Assembly: GCA_027484425.1 (NCBI GenBank)
Contig: JAIXSZ010000064.1
Coordinates: 1 to 64,000 of the forward strand
DNA: 64,000 bases
Direction: 5' to 3'
From: Sphingobacteriales bacterium
GTDB lineage: Bacteria; Bacteroidota; Bacteroidia; Chitinophagales; Chitinophagaceae
Position numbers and translations under genes: made by a program. Below are positions 52,001 to 61,340 of the stretch, piece after piece (position 1 is the first letter of the stretch; every line of letters starts with the position of its first letter). Under the pieces are notes generated by a model. The model saw only the letters and a list, made by a program, of their open reading frames with translations, made no database searches and had not been told where the DNA came from.

Positions 52001-55000
52001 AAGGTAAGCTGGATGCCCATGTACCTCCTGCAGATGAATTGGTTAATGTTGTGTTACCACCCACACATACTTCCATCACACCAGTTATTACAGCTGGGAT
52101 CGGATTAACTGTCACACTTCTTGTGCGATAACAGCCACTCGATATTGTATAAGTAATTGTGGTGGTACCAGCTATTATACCAGAAACAAAACCTGTAGTG
52201 CTGGTAACAGTAGCTACTGTAGGGTCACTACTTGTCCATGTACCTCCTGCAGTCGTGTTGGTGAATGTAGTAGATGTTCCTTCGCATATAACATTAACAC
52301 CAGATATTGCAGAAGCAGGAAGTGCATTATTTGTTACTACAACTGTAGATAAACAACCACTAGATAAAGTATAAGTAATTCTTGAAGTACCCGCATTAAT
52401 GCCACCCGTTACCACACCCGTTGCTGCATTAATAGTAGCTATAGATGTTGATGTTGAACTCCAAGTTCCACCAAGCACAGTATTTGTTAATGTACCAGTG
52501 CTACCAGTGCAGTAACTCAATGGACCAAGTATAGTATCTGGCAATGGATTAACTGTTACAGTAATGGTACGATAACAGCTAGTAGGCAATGTATAAGTGA
52601 TGTTAGCTGTACCTGCAGTTACACCGGTAACTACTCTTGCTGGCGATATTGTGGCAATTGTTACATCGCTGCTTGTCCATGTTCCACCTGTAGGTGTTGA
52701 TGACAACGTTACATTCGAACCTACACAAACACTTGGGGTACCAGTTAACGCAGTAGGTAACGAATTTACCGTTACAACTACTACTCTCGCACAACCAGTT
52801 GGCAAAGTATAAGATACTGTAGTAGTACCAGTTATCATTCCTGTTACTATTCCTCCTGCATCTATTGTTGCAACTGCTGGATTTGCACTACTCCAAGAAC
52901 CGCCCGGAGTAACATTGCTAAGCGTAGTTGTAAAACCAATACATACAGAGGCTACACCTGTTATAGGATTTGGCAACGGATTTACTGTAACTACTGTTGA
53001 GTTAAAACATCCACCCGCACCGCCTACAGTGTAGGTAATATTAACCGTTCCTTGACTAACACCTGTCACTACTCCAGATACTGAAGCTACAGTAGCTATG
53101 GTATTATCACTACTTGTCCATGCACCAGCACCTGGTGTACTTGTTAAACTAGTAGCTGATCCTTCACACACAACTAATGTACCTGCTATTGCAGATGGAA
53201 CAGGATTTACTGAAACTATAACTGATCTAACACACGTAGTTAAAGGATTAGTGTAACTAATTGTTGCAGTACCTATAGCTACTCCAGTAACAGTACCAAC
53301 TGCATCAACTGTCGCCACAAGTGCGTCGCTTGATGACCATACACCACCTGCATCAGGATTAGACAGCGAGGTTGTACCACCCACACATGCTATTGGTGTG
53401 CCAGCTATTGCTGATGGCAATGCATTTACTGTAATTACAACTGTAGATGCACAGCCTGTTGAAAGTCTGTAAGAAATAGTACTATTACCTGCTGTTAAAC
53501 CAGTAACAATACCTGTAGTTGAACCAACGGTAGCGACACTTGTTGTAGAACTTATCCAAGTACCTCCTGGGGTAGCATTAGTAAGTGCTACTGTTGAACC
53601 TGTACATGCTAATAATGAACCACTTATTGCCGTTGGCAAAGGATTAACTGTCACAGTACGAACTCGGAAACAGCCAGAGCCCAAAGTGTAAGATATATTC
53701 GCAGTACCTGCACTTACTCCTGTTACTATACCCACAGCATCTACGCTAGCTATCGTAGCGTCGCTACTGCTCCATGCACCACCCACTGAAAGTGTGTTTA
53801 GTACGGTTGTTCCAGATACACATACTACTGCAGTACCAGTTATAGTAGCTGGCAGTCCGAAAACTGTAATAGGTAATAATGTTCTGCATGAGCTAGGAAG
53901 TATGTAACTAATAGTTACATTGCCTGGAGCTATAGGATTCAAAATACCTGTAGTTCCTCCTATAGTTGCTACAGCAGCTGAACTTGTAGACCAAGTACCT
54001 CCAGCAGTAGCACTAGTAAGTGCAACAGGATTGCTGACACAGGCTGAACCTGGACCAGCAATAGCAGCTGGAGTAACGTTTACTGTTACAGTACCAGTAC
54101 GGAAACATCCAGTAGCCAATGTGTAGGTAACAGTTGTAGTTCCAGACGCTATACCTGATATAACACCAGTAGATGTAGTTACATCAGCTATAGCTGTGTT
54201 AGCAGAACTCCATGTTCCACCAGCAGTGATATTTGTTAATGTACCATTAGAACCTTCACACACACTTGTTGCTCCTGCTATCACAGCTGGCGAAGGACTA
54301 GTGGTAACTACTACCACACTGTTACATCCTGTACCTAGTGTATAAGTAATATTAGCAGTTCCTGCATTTACCGGCGTAAGTAAGCCAGTTATTGAATTGA
54401 TAGTTGCATATACAGCATTGCTAGACGACCAAACTCCACCTGGAGTTGCATTGGTCATAGTTACAGTTGTACCTGTACATATTATACCTACTGCAGGTGT
54501 TGCAGCTGGTAATGGATTAACAGTAATATCTTTTGTACGTACACAACCCAATGATGATGTATAAGTGATAGTAGTATTACCGTTTGCTACTCCTGCCACT
54601 ACACCTGCTGTTGATACAGTAGCAATTGTAGCGTCATTGCTCGACCATACACCACCAGCAGGTGATGATGTAAGTGTAATGTTAGATCCTATACACACTG
54701 ACGATGCACCACCTATCACTGCAGGAAGTGAATTAACAGTTAGAACAGATGTAGTAAAACATCCGGTAGGTATAGTGTAAGATATTGTTGCTGTACCATT
54801 GGTTACAGAAGTAGCCACACCTGTACTAGCGTCTATCGTCGCTATTGCAGCACTTGAGCTAGTCCAGTTACCACCAGCCGTACCACTTGTTAGTGTTGTA
54901 GTTGTAGCTGGGCAGATAGATAGCGTTCCAGCTATTGCCAGTGGTCGTGGGTTCACTGTTACTACAGCGGTAGTAATACATGCACCTACTTTATAGGTAA

Positions 55001-57368
55001 TGGTTGCAGTTCCAGCTGCTACCCCTGTTAACACACCTGATGTAGTCACCACAGTGGCTATACCAGTATTGCTGCTACTCCATGTACCACCAGCATTAGG
55101 GTGAGAGAGTGTGGTAGCCGACGAAGCACAAACCGTGTAAGAACCTGTAATTGCAGGTAGGGCACCGCTTACTGCTACTGCTACCGAACGAATAGCACTA
55201 GTACAACCAGCTCCTGGATAGGTAACTGTTAAGCTGTATGCGCCAGAAGAAGCGGTAGTTGCTGGAGTAATAGTTACATTATTTACAACTGTAGTATTTG
55301 TGTAAGATGCTGGACCAGACCAGTTGTATGATATTAATGCACCCACACCAGATACCGCACCTGACGTAAGTGTAAATGGTGTTCCCTCACATACTGCTGG
55401 CGTAGCAGTTCCTACACTTATCAGTGTCGGCAACGCCTTCACAACAAATGACACTGGAGAGGTAGGAGGAGTAGTAACACTGTTGACACCAGTAGCCACC
55501 AAACCAGCCGATGGGTTAGATGTTACTTTACCAGCTGTGTTTTGTGCTATTACATAATAAGATATGGTATTAGAAGCAGCAGTACCACTTAGTGTAGCTG
55601 CTGGCATTATGAATTCCCATGTACCACTAGTACCGGTACCTGCGGTCAATGTACCTGGCACCGAAAACCAAGCACCTGTACCCTTACGGAAATAGGCTCT
55701 TGGCACATTAGCACCTGTAGTTGGCACTCCCAAACTATCAGCAATTGTTACACCACTCAATGTTATATCACCACCAGCACAGGTAGCAAACACAGGAGTG
55801 TAGGCTATGTCTATTGGTATTACTAATTCATGAGCACCTGCTACAGTTACAGCGGCACCTCTAGCATTACCGTCTATATCGGTAGTGATGGCAGGTGTAG
55901 TAATAGGCGCACCTATTTGCATAGCAGCATTTGCAATTACATTTTGTAAGTGAAGATCTGTAGAAGTTACAAAAACTGGGTTAGCAACTTTAGAATTAGT
56001 ATTGCTACCAAAACCTGTTTGTATACCAGCTAATGTAGAATAGTTTGTACCACCTATCACACCTACGTTAGGTCCAGTTGAGAAGTAAACGTTATTGTTA
56101 ATTGTAGTAAACACTGTATTAGCTACACCCTGTGCATATATTGCATATCTCTGTGTGCTGCCTGATACAGTTTGATTAGCTAAAATGTTGTTACGAAGAT
56201 TGATAGCATTAGCACCAAGTGTACCACCAACTCCTATTGCTGCTGGAACGGCTACTATATTACCTGTGTGAGCAGTGACATTTACAGTGTTATTGTAAAT
56301 ATTATAACCATTACCCTGATCTATCATCATTCCATAAGCACATACTGCAAGTAAAGCAGCATTGCCTTGCGACTTAACATCAGCAATGAAGTTATTGTAT
56401 ATATTAACATTAGAACCAGTAAAGGCTCTGAGAGACATACCATATGCCCCCCCTCCTGTAGTCGATACAGAAAAGTTAGAAATGTTTACAATTTTGTTGT
56501 TAAATATGTTTCCTGAATAAGGACCATTTACCAACAATCCGAAAACGTTAGGTGTTACACCTGCAATTCCGTTGTTTACGTTTGTTATCTCATTACCACT
56601 AATAGTAATATTTGTCATATTAGCAGTAAACATCCCACTGAAAAGCGTATTGGTGATAGTGTTATTGGTAACCACAGTATTAGCATCGGTTATTGAACTA
56701 TTACCTTGCGCGAAAATTCCGTGACCTACTAAGTTGATAAAGTTATTTGTAAAAGTATTATTGGAATTTGCACCTTCTGCTGCTGTTGTAACTGTAGTCG
56801 TAAGTGCTCCTGCACCAGAAGCACTTAATATTCCAACTGAAGTAGAAAATGTTGTTGTACCTAAAATGTTACAATTCCTAATAGTATTATTTGCTGCTGG
56901 AATTACAGAAGACGTGCTTCCCAATCTAACAACAGCGTAATAAGTACCTAACGCAGCATTTGTATTACTGATTGTTAGGTCTCTTGTGGTACCACCAACT
57001 GTATTAGAACCGTCTATTGTTACATTGTTTGCACCTCTTAAATACACCACTCCATTAGCAGCAATGTTTCCTGATATAGTTGGTGCTGTAGAAGCGGCTG
57101 GCTTTATTAAAACGGAGGTGTAAGAAGATGTTCCTCCACTCTGATTTAGCACTGCGGCAGCAGTCTCCGTTGTACTAGCCGTCACCGAAATATTAATTAC
57201 CCCCTGATGGGTACCAGCGTTAATGGCATCAAAGGCTCCTTTCAAGGTGGTGTAGGTCGTGGGCCCAGGTGTTCCTGCTGAGGCTGTTACTGATATTTGC
57301 GCATAACCCGCAACTGTTAATAACATGCCTGTAAACAGAAATAAAAATGCCAAATAGACTTTTCTCAT
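46050..57368 (-). CDS. Giant T9SS surface protein with beta-helix N-domain and 38 Ig-like repeats
   Basis: About 3772 residues from ATG 57366-57368, which opens a signal peptide (MRKVYLAFLFLFTGMLLTVA); an 11-codon longer frame exists. Residues about 80-470 look like a right-handed parallel beta-helix (repeated N/T-rich turns such as NNTIRNCNILGTTTF and IYNNTVNVTAHTGN). About 520-740 holds further Ig-like or adhesion-like domains. From there to about 3520 there are 38 Big_2-type Ig repeats, then a YQWGYDD module and a T9SS type A signal (VTLYPNPADSRVNIHVTGLG to the end). Export by T9SS and surface anchoring follow from the signal; an adhesin or gliding-type role is inference. Almost every repeat has two Cys residues. 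A paralogue is at 19301-24679. Confidence 0.93.
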   Translation of the reverse strand: MRKVYLAFLFLFTGMLLTVAGYAQISVTASAGTPGPTTYTTLKGAFDAINAGTHQGVINISVTASTTETAAAVLNQSGGTSSYTSVLIKPAASTAPTISGNIAANGVVYLRGANNVTIDGSNTVGGTTRDLTISNTNAALGTYYAVVRLGSTSSVIPAANNTIRNCNILGTTTFSTSVGILSASGAGALTTTVTTAAEGANSNNTFTNNFINLVGHGIFAQGNSSITDANTVVTNNTITNTLFSGMFTANMTNITISGNEITNVNNGIAGVTPNVFGLLVNGPYSGNIFNNKIVNISNFSVSTTGGGAYGMSLRAFTGSNVNIYNNFIADVKSQGNAALLAVCAYGMMIDQGNGYNIYNNTVNVTAHTGNIVAVPAAIGVGGTLGANAINLRNNILANQTVSGSTQRYAIYAQGVANTVFTTINNNVYFSTGPNVGVIGGTNYSTLAGIQTGFGSNTNSKVANPVFVTSTDLHLQNVIANAAMQIGAPITTPAITTDIDGNARGAAVTVAGAHELVIPIDIAYTPVFATCAGGDITLSGVTIADSLGVPTTGANVPRAYFRKGTGAWFSVPGTLTAGTGTSGTWEFIMPAATLSGTAASNTISYYVIAQNTAGKVTSNPSAGLVATGVNSVTTPPTSPVSFVVKALPTLISVGTATPAVCEGTPFTLTSGAVSGVGALISYNWSGPASYTNTTVVNNVTITPATTASSGAYSLTVTYPGAGCTSAIRSVAVAVSGALPAITGSYTVCASSATTLSHPNAGGTWSSSNTGIATVVTTSGVLTGVAAGTATITYKVGACITTAVVTVNPRPLAIAGTLSICPATTTTLTSGTAGGNWTSSSAAIATIDASTGVATSVTNGTATISYTIPTGCFTTSVLTVNSLPAVIGGASSVCIGSNITLTSSPAGGVWSSNDATIATVSTAGVVAGVANGNTTITYTSSLGCVRTKDITVNPLPAATPAVGIICTGTTVTMTNATPGGVWSSSNAVYATINSITGLLTPVNAGTANITYTLGTGCNSVVVVTTSPSPAVIAGATSVCEGSNGTLTNITAGGTWSSANTAIADVTTSTGVISGIASGTTTVTYTLATGCFRTGTVTVNVTPAAIAGPGSACVSNPVALTSATAGGTWSTSSAAVATIGGTTGILNPIAPGNVTISYILPSSCRTLLPITVFGLPATITGTAVVCVSGTTVLNTLSVGGAWSSSDATIASVDAVGIVTGVSAGTANISYTLGSGCFRVRTVTVNPLPTAISGSLLACTGSTVALTNATPGGTWISSTTSVATVGSTTGIVTGLTAGNSTISYRLSTGCASTVVITVNALPSAIAGTPIACVGGTTSLSNPDAGGVWSSSDALVATVDAVGTVTGVAIGTATISYTNPLTTCVRSVIVSVNPVPSAIAGTLVVCEGSATSLTSTPGAGAWTSSDNTIATVASVSGVVTGVSQGTVNITYTVGGAGGCFNSTVVTVNPLPNPITGVASVCIGFTTTLSNVTPGGSWSSANPAVATIDAGGIVTGMITGTTTVSYTLPTGCARVVVVTVNSLPTALTGTPSVCVGSNVTLSSTPTGGTWTSSDVTIATISPARVVTGVTAGTANITYTLPTSCYRTITVTVNPLPDTILGPLSYCTGSTGTLTNTVLGGTWSSTSTSIATINAATGVVTGGINAGTSRITYTLSSGCLSTVVVTNNALPASAISGVNVICEGTSTTFTNTTAGGTWTSSDPTVATVTSTTGFVSGIIAGTTTITYTISSGCYRTRSVTVNPIPAVITGVMEVCVGGNTTLTNSSAGGTWASSLPSVATINNITGIATGISAGTAVVTYKLSNSCFVTGVLTVNALPASITGTPTVCVGSNTTLSSTSLGGIWTSSNPSIASVDAAGTVTGNAAGICTILYAGPVSGCVATRQVTVNPVPAPITGVGVVCLGSSTSLTSLTTGGSWSSDNNFIATVNTSGSVTGVAGGTVLISYRLITGCIATTLVTVDPLPSAITGIAALCASGGSTTLSNATGGGVWSSSNPTIASIDAAGVVTGGATGTATISYTLLTTGCRSTRVVTVQPLPAALSGTATVCEGLSTILTSTPSFGVWTSSDGSVASVSATGVVGGIVAGTSTISYTLSTGCSASTVVTVNPLPTITGVATSCIGASSTLTGVSAGGLWTSSSLGVATVGAATGIVTGVTAGLANITYTLSTGCRSIIPFIVSPSPTPIAGTAAICADANTVLTNATAGGTWSSSSVSIATIGSGSGVAQGVAAGTTTISYTLTSTGCFTTRVLTVHPLPAVIAGSDALCAGSTATYTNSTVGGTWLSSSTAVATINSATGVLSAVAAGTAILTYRFATGCQTTKIVTVTPLPAPITGTASVCVDGTTVFSTTTVGGTWSSSNNVVALVGTNGVVAGMSAGTSIISYQVSTGCFVTRLVTVLPRPSAIAGSLTICQGSTSNLSSLTPGGTWSSTDPLVATIGVTTGLTLGISTGTSTISYVAPTGCFVTNVVTVNPLPLPIEGNTNICLGSTSLLTNLTAGTGTWATGNPVIASVDVATGLVTGVSTGTTTITYFLSTGCRSTTIVTISPVPATILGVASVCIGNTTTLTNATSGGTWISDDISIATINSSGVVTGITSGIVTISYTLSTGCSRTIDVTVNPLPNAIGGFPSVCAGVSTTLTNTTTGGVWTSSTPTVATVTVGGGVLYGVGAGTSLISYTTADGCRSFIVATVHPLPGITSGVTNLCEGSSVTLSNTVPGGTWTSGGFAATVDPATGVVTGVGIGIDTVRYTLTGGCSTFILVTVNPAPPPITGDFEICLGQTTSLSNATTGGSWTSGTPSVATVGLGSGLVTSVSAGITNVTYSLGAGCRVFVPVQVNPAPSPITGPGQVCMGDSILLTNGISGGTWSSSNVSVAPVNAVTGVVYGVTNDTVTITYQLLGGCSTRFTITVNPTPPAITGLDSVCQGSTIDLDNSSVQPGIWTSSNPSVAPVSLVPGIVTGVSIGTAHISFTVLSTGCFNYTTVTVNPAPAAITGVTNVCVAAATLLSNATAGGTWTSSNTAVATVGFASGLVSGLSAGSTTITYLLPTGCFVTTVVVVNPLPNVIAGPDNVCVGSTGTLTNTVGFGSWSSSAPSIATVGAATGVVSGISDGTATITYTLIATGCYVTKQITVNPLPPTITGAQYMCLGSTSLVSNPIPGGSWSSSTPAVINVDAFGNVTALAVGTARITYTLGTACFTTRLLTVEPTLNAITGPSNVCELATIALSNDYSGGVWTTSNASTATVSASGVVTGVSAGVVNISYATPLAGCFATTSITVDAVPATIAGTDSVCIGSVTFLTNSVAGGVWSSSDITVATVDGLGNVTGVSANTVRISYVIGSGCSASIVVTVKPFADAGTITGIAEVCLGTDSTFTSTVAGGSWSSSDPTIASVTSSGIVAGVSIGSAVISYIVINDCSADTATYNVLVIPEPDAGVLSGVSGLCVGYTSTITSTISGGTWTSSNPSIASVSSTGVVTSLASGTAIISYAVTTTCGTDIATFTFTVYTTAPQPSITVHSDSVVCLKSMYVNFGATRDTLPGTTYTWTVTNADIYATASNGRNILVNFMNPGLAVIKLTTQITSTGCFAVDSFNVVVSTDSVRIPEVKYYASELICTDNTSDSYQWGYDDVNTLDSTIIRGANQQSYYLPSPDFANRRYWVIADFGGCFQKAYYNPPTNLPSVNTGDIDVTLYPNPADSRVNIHVTGLGMNDEVTVKLMDMLGKELEISTLVNGKGSINVANLSSGVYSVMFVNNGVRIANRTFVKN
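46830..55165 (-). repeat. Array of 38 Ig-like repeats of about 73 residues
   Basis: I counted 38 units, each opening with a phrase such as LPxxITGxxxVCxGS, then LTNxTxGGxWSSSNxxIATV, SGVVTGVxAGTxTISYTLxTGC and a closing VVTVNPLP. The two Cys (opening VC and late GC) are conserved in most units. The DNA copies are diverged, so misassembly is possible but not obvious. Confidence 0.88.
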
Positions 57369-57563
57369 AAACAGATAATTTTTTAATTTTTTGCTTTTCA
57401 AGGACTTAGTTTACAGTTTTACACTCTATAAATAACTCGTATACGCAAAAAACAAGCACAATGTGTTGCTTTTTGCGGCTTATACTCAGTATTTTATCGT
57501 TTTTTACTTACGTTTTTCTATTCAAATCGGTTTTAACAGTACTATAATTACACTCTTTGGTGG

Positions 57564-57593
57564 CAAATTTAACAAAATAAAATAACATTCAAA
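57564..57593 (-). promoter_or_regulatory. Bacteroidetes-type promoter for the giant T9SS gene
   Basis: On the minus strand TTTG (57590-57593) and TAAATTTG (57564-57571) are 18 bases apart, matching the -33/-7 consensus. The implied leader to the ATG at 57368 is about 190 bases, long enough for post-transcriptional control. Confidence 0.65.
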
Positions 57594-57963
57594 TCCTCCG
57601 CTTGATAAAAATAAAATTTATATACTTAACTGATAAATATATTAGAAATTTAACACAGAACAGATTAAAACGAACATATTTTATGCTCCAAACCGCTTTA
57701 TAAGCGTCAAAGATAAAACTTACTACTCCTTTTTTACTATTGTATTCATTAACACAGCATTAATTAACACTTACTAAGCATCAAAAAACAAAAATCTTGG
57801 TTGAAATCTGAAACAAAGACTCTTTCCTTTAGTGTTTTTTATTAATTTATAGTCAAAAAACAAGTGATTCTAAGAAAATAACAAAACTCAATTTATTAGC
57901 ACTATATATTCAAGCAGCTTACACAAATAGAAAAAACACTATACAACATACAAACTGATTCAC

Positions 57964-57991
57964 AAAAAAACCGCAGTGATTAGCTGCGGTT
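57964..57991 (-). terminator. Terminator after glmS
   Basis: AACCGCAG (57969-57976) pairs with CTGCGGTT (57984-57991) over a 7-base loop. The A-run at 57964-57970 gives T's on the minus strand. It lies 28 bases past the glmS stop. Confidence 0.88.
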
Positions 57992-58018
57992 CTTTAAAAA
58001 ATATGAATTCATCCATTT

Positions 58019-59857
58019 TTATTCCACCGTCACAGACTTAGCCAAGTTCCTAGGCTGATCTACATTGCACCCACGTAATATGGCTATGTGGTATGCTAGC
58101 AATTGTAGTGGCACTATGGTTATGAGTGGCGACAATATTTCTTCAGTTTCTGGCACTTCTATTATATGGTCTGCCAGTTCGCGTATCTGTGTGTCACTTT
58201 TGTGTATCACAGCTATAATCTTACCCTTGCGCGCCTTCACTTCTTGCACATTCGAAACTATTTTCTCATACGCACTTTGGTTAGTAGCTAAGAATACCAC
58301 TGGCATATTTTCATCTATCAGAGCTATTGGTCCGTGCTTCATTTCGGCAGCAGGGTATCCTTCGGCATGTATATATGATATTTCTTTCAACTTCAGTGCT
58401 CCTTCCAGTGCCACTGGGAAGTTATAGCCCCTACCTAGGTACAAAAAGTTAGTAGCATCCTTGTAGATGGCTGCTATTTCCTTTATCTGTGCATCTAGCA
58501 GCAGTGTTTCTTCAATTTTACGTGGTATATTCTCCAGTTCGTACAATATCTCACGAAGCTTAGAGGTAGCTATCGTGCCTTTCACCTGTGCTAGTTGCAG
58601 GGCTATAAGCGTAAGCAGTGATATCTGTGTAGAAAACGCCTTGGTTGATGCTACACCTATCTCGGGTCCAGCATGTGTATAGGAGCCTGCGTGAGAAGTA
58701 CGAGCTATGGAAGACCCGATAACATTACAGATACCATATACCAGTGCCTGACGCTCTTTGGCCAGCTCTATAGCCGCAAGTGTATCGGCAGTCTCTCCCG
58801 ATTGCGATATGGCTATAACCACATCCTTTTCGTTGATAATCGGGTTGCGATATCTAAACTCTGACGCATATTCCACTTCCACAGGCACACGAGCCAAGTC
58901 TTCAATAAGATATTCACCTATCAAGCCTGAGTGCCATGAAGTACCACAAGCTGTTACAATAAATCTGCCAGCATTGTCTATTCGGTTAATAAACTCATTG
59001 AGCCCGCCTAGCTTTATCCATCCCTGGCTGGCATTCATTCTGCCACGCAGTGCATCTTCTATAGCCTTGGGTTGCTCATATATTTCTTTGAGCATAAAGT
59101 GCTCAAAACCACCTTTCTCTATAGCCTCAAGCGAGAATTCAAGCTTTTGTATCGCATGCGACTTTTCTACATTGCCCAATGTACGTATAGAATAAGTACC
59201 ATTACGGTTGATAACAGCATATTCCTGATCGTCAAGATACACCACATTTTTAGTGTATTCTATGATAGGAGATGCATCAGATGCTATAAAGAAATCATCT
59301 TCACCTATGCCTATCACCATTGGGCTACCTTTACGGGCAGCTACCAACTGGTCAGGATTATTTTTATTGAGCACCACTATTGCATAAGCACCCACTACTT
59401 CATTGAGCGCTATGCGCACTGCATTGTCCAGTGTGGTTTTTTCTGTCTTTTGTACTTCTTCTATCAGATTCACCAATACTTCAGTGTCAGTATCTGAGTG
59501 AAATACGTAACCTCTTTTAGTGAGTTCTTCTTTTATAGACGAATAGTTCTCAATGATACCATTGTGAATAATGGCTAAATTACCAGACTGAGACAGATGA
59601 GGGTGAGCATTTCTGTCATTAGGTTCGCCATGCGTAGCCCACCTGGTATGACCTATGCCTATATTAGCAACAGTTTGGCCTGGAATAACAATTTTCTCCA
59701 GCTCACTTACTTTACCTGCTTTTTTAAAAACAGTCATATCTCCATTCAGCAATGCTATACCTGCACTGTCATATCCTCTGTATTCTAGACGTTTAAGCCC
59801 TTTAATGATAATTGGAAAGGCATCTCTAGTGCCTATGTAACCTACTATACCACACAT
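58019..59857 (-). CDS. glmS: Glutamine-fructose-6-phosphate aminotransferase (isomerizing)
   Basis: 612 residues. The N-terminal glutaminase begins with the nucleophile Cys2 (MCGIVGYIGTRDAFPIIIKG) and has HTRWATHGEPN near 80. Two SIS isomerase domains follow (about 285-420 and 455-590), and the C-terminus DQPRNLAKSVTVE is typical. It makes glucosamine-6-phosphate from fructose-6-phosphate and glutamine, the first step to UDP-GlcNAc for peptidoglycan and lipid A. It is 8 bases after the DUF4270 gene, so the two share a transcript. I see no glmS ribozyme upstream. Confidence 0.98.
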   Translation of the reverse strand: MCGIVGYIGTRDAFPIIIKGLKRLEYRGYDSAGIALLNGDMTVFKKAGKVSELEKIVIPGQTVANIGIGHTRWATHGEPNDRNAHPHLSQSGNLAIIHNGIIENYSSIKEELTKRGYVFHSDTDTEVLVNLIEEVQKTEKTTLDNAVRIALNEVVGAYAIVVLNKNNPDQLVAARKGSPMVIGIGEDDFFIASDASPIIEYTKNVVYLDDQEYAVINRNGTYSIRTLGNVEKSHAIQKLEFSLEAIEKGGFEHFMLKEIYEQPKAIEDALRGRMNASQGWIKLGGLNEFINRIDNAGRFIVTACGTSWHSGLIGEYLIEDLARVPVEVEYASEFRYRNPIINEKDVVIAISQSGETADTLAAIELAKERQALVYGICNVIGSSIARTSHAGSYTHAGPEIGVASTKAFSTQISLLTLIALQLAQVKGTIATSKLREILYELENIPRKIEETLLLDAQIKEIAAIYKDATNFLYLGRGYNFPVALEGALKLKEISYIHAEGYPAAEMKHGPIALIDENMPVVFLATNQSAYEKIVSNVQEVKARKGKIIAVIHKSDTQIRELADHIIEVPETEEILSPLITIVPLQLLAYHIAILRGCNVDQPRNLAKSVTVE

Positions 59858-59865
59858 AGTTTAGT

Positions 59866-61299
59866 TTATTTGAGGCTTGAATATACAACAAAAAGTTTAG
59901 CTCGGTACAATGGGTTAGGATGATTACCCCCCGCAGCTATCATGCGGTATGCTCCTATAAAGTCTTGAGTACCTGATATAACATTCCTCAGGTTCAGATG
60001 AATAGTATCGTTCCCACTAGCTCTAGACCTCATTACTTCTCTAGGTATTCCTATATTGTACGTATTGACAGTCACACCACTACGCACCACCTCCCGCTGT
60101 GTACCACCGAGTATTGCAAACGGGGTAAGACTAGTGAGCGGATACGCATCAGCCACATTGTACCTCCCACCAGCCGATGTACCGTCAGGATAACGACCAT
60201 TGCTCACTATTCGTGGAAAAATACGCTCAGGAGACTCAAATTTGTTAGTGTAAGCTGGCAATAAAGTCAACTGCAATTCTGCTTTGTTGATAACACCTGA
60301 AGGCAAACTACTAATACCTGGTATGACCACGTCTATATATGCACCCGGCTGGTTTTGCAAACCTATAATGCTGTCATTTGCCTGGGTGGAGTTGTACAGA
60401 TTGCTTACAGGATACCTACCATATGAACGAGATACCTTGTTGTAAAACCCACAGTTCTCTCCATTGAAAAAATAACGTTGAGTTAATGTATCTGCAGCCC
60501 CTGAGTTGGAGTGATAGTACACTATTATGCCAGCGCTAGAGTAGTCTGAGTTGCCATCCATCCTGAAGTATGGTAGCAAACTTGTGGTTTTCCTAGCATC
60601 TGCTACTTTAACGCATACACCCTTAAATACCTCCTGAAACGCTGTATTTGCAGTAGCAGGTGCATTAGTGGCAGCAGTCAGTGCAGGCTGCAAACGGCTC
60701 AACAATACTGGCAAATTCAGCTTCATGCGCACGCCCGGCTGATATTTTTTACCAGCCACGTGCAGAGAGTCTTTTAGCTTGTATATGTTCACAGCGGTAG
60801 GCTCGCTCAATGGGCGTACAGCATCTATCTGCTTAGTTTCATAAGAGTAGATTACTGAGTTTGCAGCCAACAAATCATTCATAAAAAATGCCTGATATGA
60901 AATAGTCGCATTTTGGTCGGCCGTGTCGCCGAACGAAAACCCACTATAAGGCAACACTAGCACAGCGGAATCTATGGTCTTATCTGTAAAAACAGCAATG
61001 CTAGCATTTACTGGCACCACCTGAAAATGAGTAGCAGCATTCACAGTTCCAAAAAACGGATCTTCCATACTCCCTACCCCCTGATAGGTAGCCAATCCTG
61101 AAACATGCACACTAGTTATGGCTGTATCGTCGTAGTAAGTATGGGTGATACAACTGAGCGAAGTGTCATATACACCCAACTTATTGTCGGACGGTGATAC
61201 CTGCGAATTGATCAGTGTATTCTCTTTGCAACCGGTTTGCGAAAACAAAACAACTAATACAGTTGCCAGTATTACCGGTAAGCGGAAACGATACTTCAA
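59866..61299 (-). CDS. DUF4270-family lipoprotein
   Basis: 477 residues with a TTG start (61297-61299). A lipoprotein signal ends at SQTGC (Cys23). The remainder is a beta-rich extracytoplasmic domain with the family opening LGVYDTSLSCITHTYYDD and SMEDPFFGTVNAATHFQV. DUF4270 proteins have no established function. In Bacteroidetes they usually sit between a glycogen-synthase-like gene and glmS, as here. Upstream gap to the synthase gene is 41 bases. Confidence 0.88.
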   Translation of the reverse strand: MKYRFRLPVILATVLVVLFSQTGCKENTLINSQVSPSDNKLGVYDTSLSCITHTYYDDTAITSVHVSGLATYQGVGSMEDPFFGTVNAATHFQVVPVNASIAVFTDKTIDSAVLVLPYSGFSFGDTADQNATISYQAFFMNDLLAANSVIYSYETKQIDAVRPLSEPTAVNIYKLKDSLHVAGKKYQPGVRMKLNLPVLLSRLQPALTAATNAPATANTAFQEVFKGVCVKVADARKTTSLLPYFRMDGNSDYSSAGIIVYYHSNSGAADTLTQRYFFNGENCGFYNKVSRSYGRYPVSNLYNSTQANDSIIGLQNQPGAYIDVVIPGISSLPSGVINKAELQLTLLPAYTNKFESPERIFPRIVSNGRYPDGTSAGGRYNVADAYPLTSLTPFAILGGTQREVVRSGVTVNTYNIGIPREVMRSRASGNDTIHLNLRNVISGTQDFIGAYRMIAAGGNHPNPLYRAKLFVVYSSLK

Positions 61300-61340
61300 A
61301 GGAAAATAAATTTTAGTAGGCTAAGGTGGCAAAAGAAATT

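Larger units (their letters stand above)
57402..58018. other. AT-rich intergenic gap of about 600 bases
   Basis: It holds the promoter of the giant gene and the glmS terminator (see their entries). No coding frame or repeat was seen. The middle part (57600-57960) shows nothing I can name. Confidence 0.6.

Noticed and set aside
46830..55165. CRISPR-like or tandem DNA repeat array
   Set aside because: The repeat unit is about 219 bases, coding and diverged, with no short identical repeats and spacers.
48019..55557. Plus-strand frames rich in Val, Pro and Thr inside the giant gene
   Set aside because: Same reason: mirror frames of the 38-unit repeat.
59857..59870. glmS ribozyme upstream of glmS
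   Set aside because: Only 8 bases separate glmS from the DUF4270 gene, leaving no room for the ribozyme.
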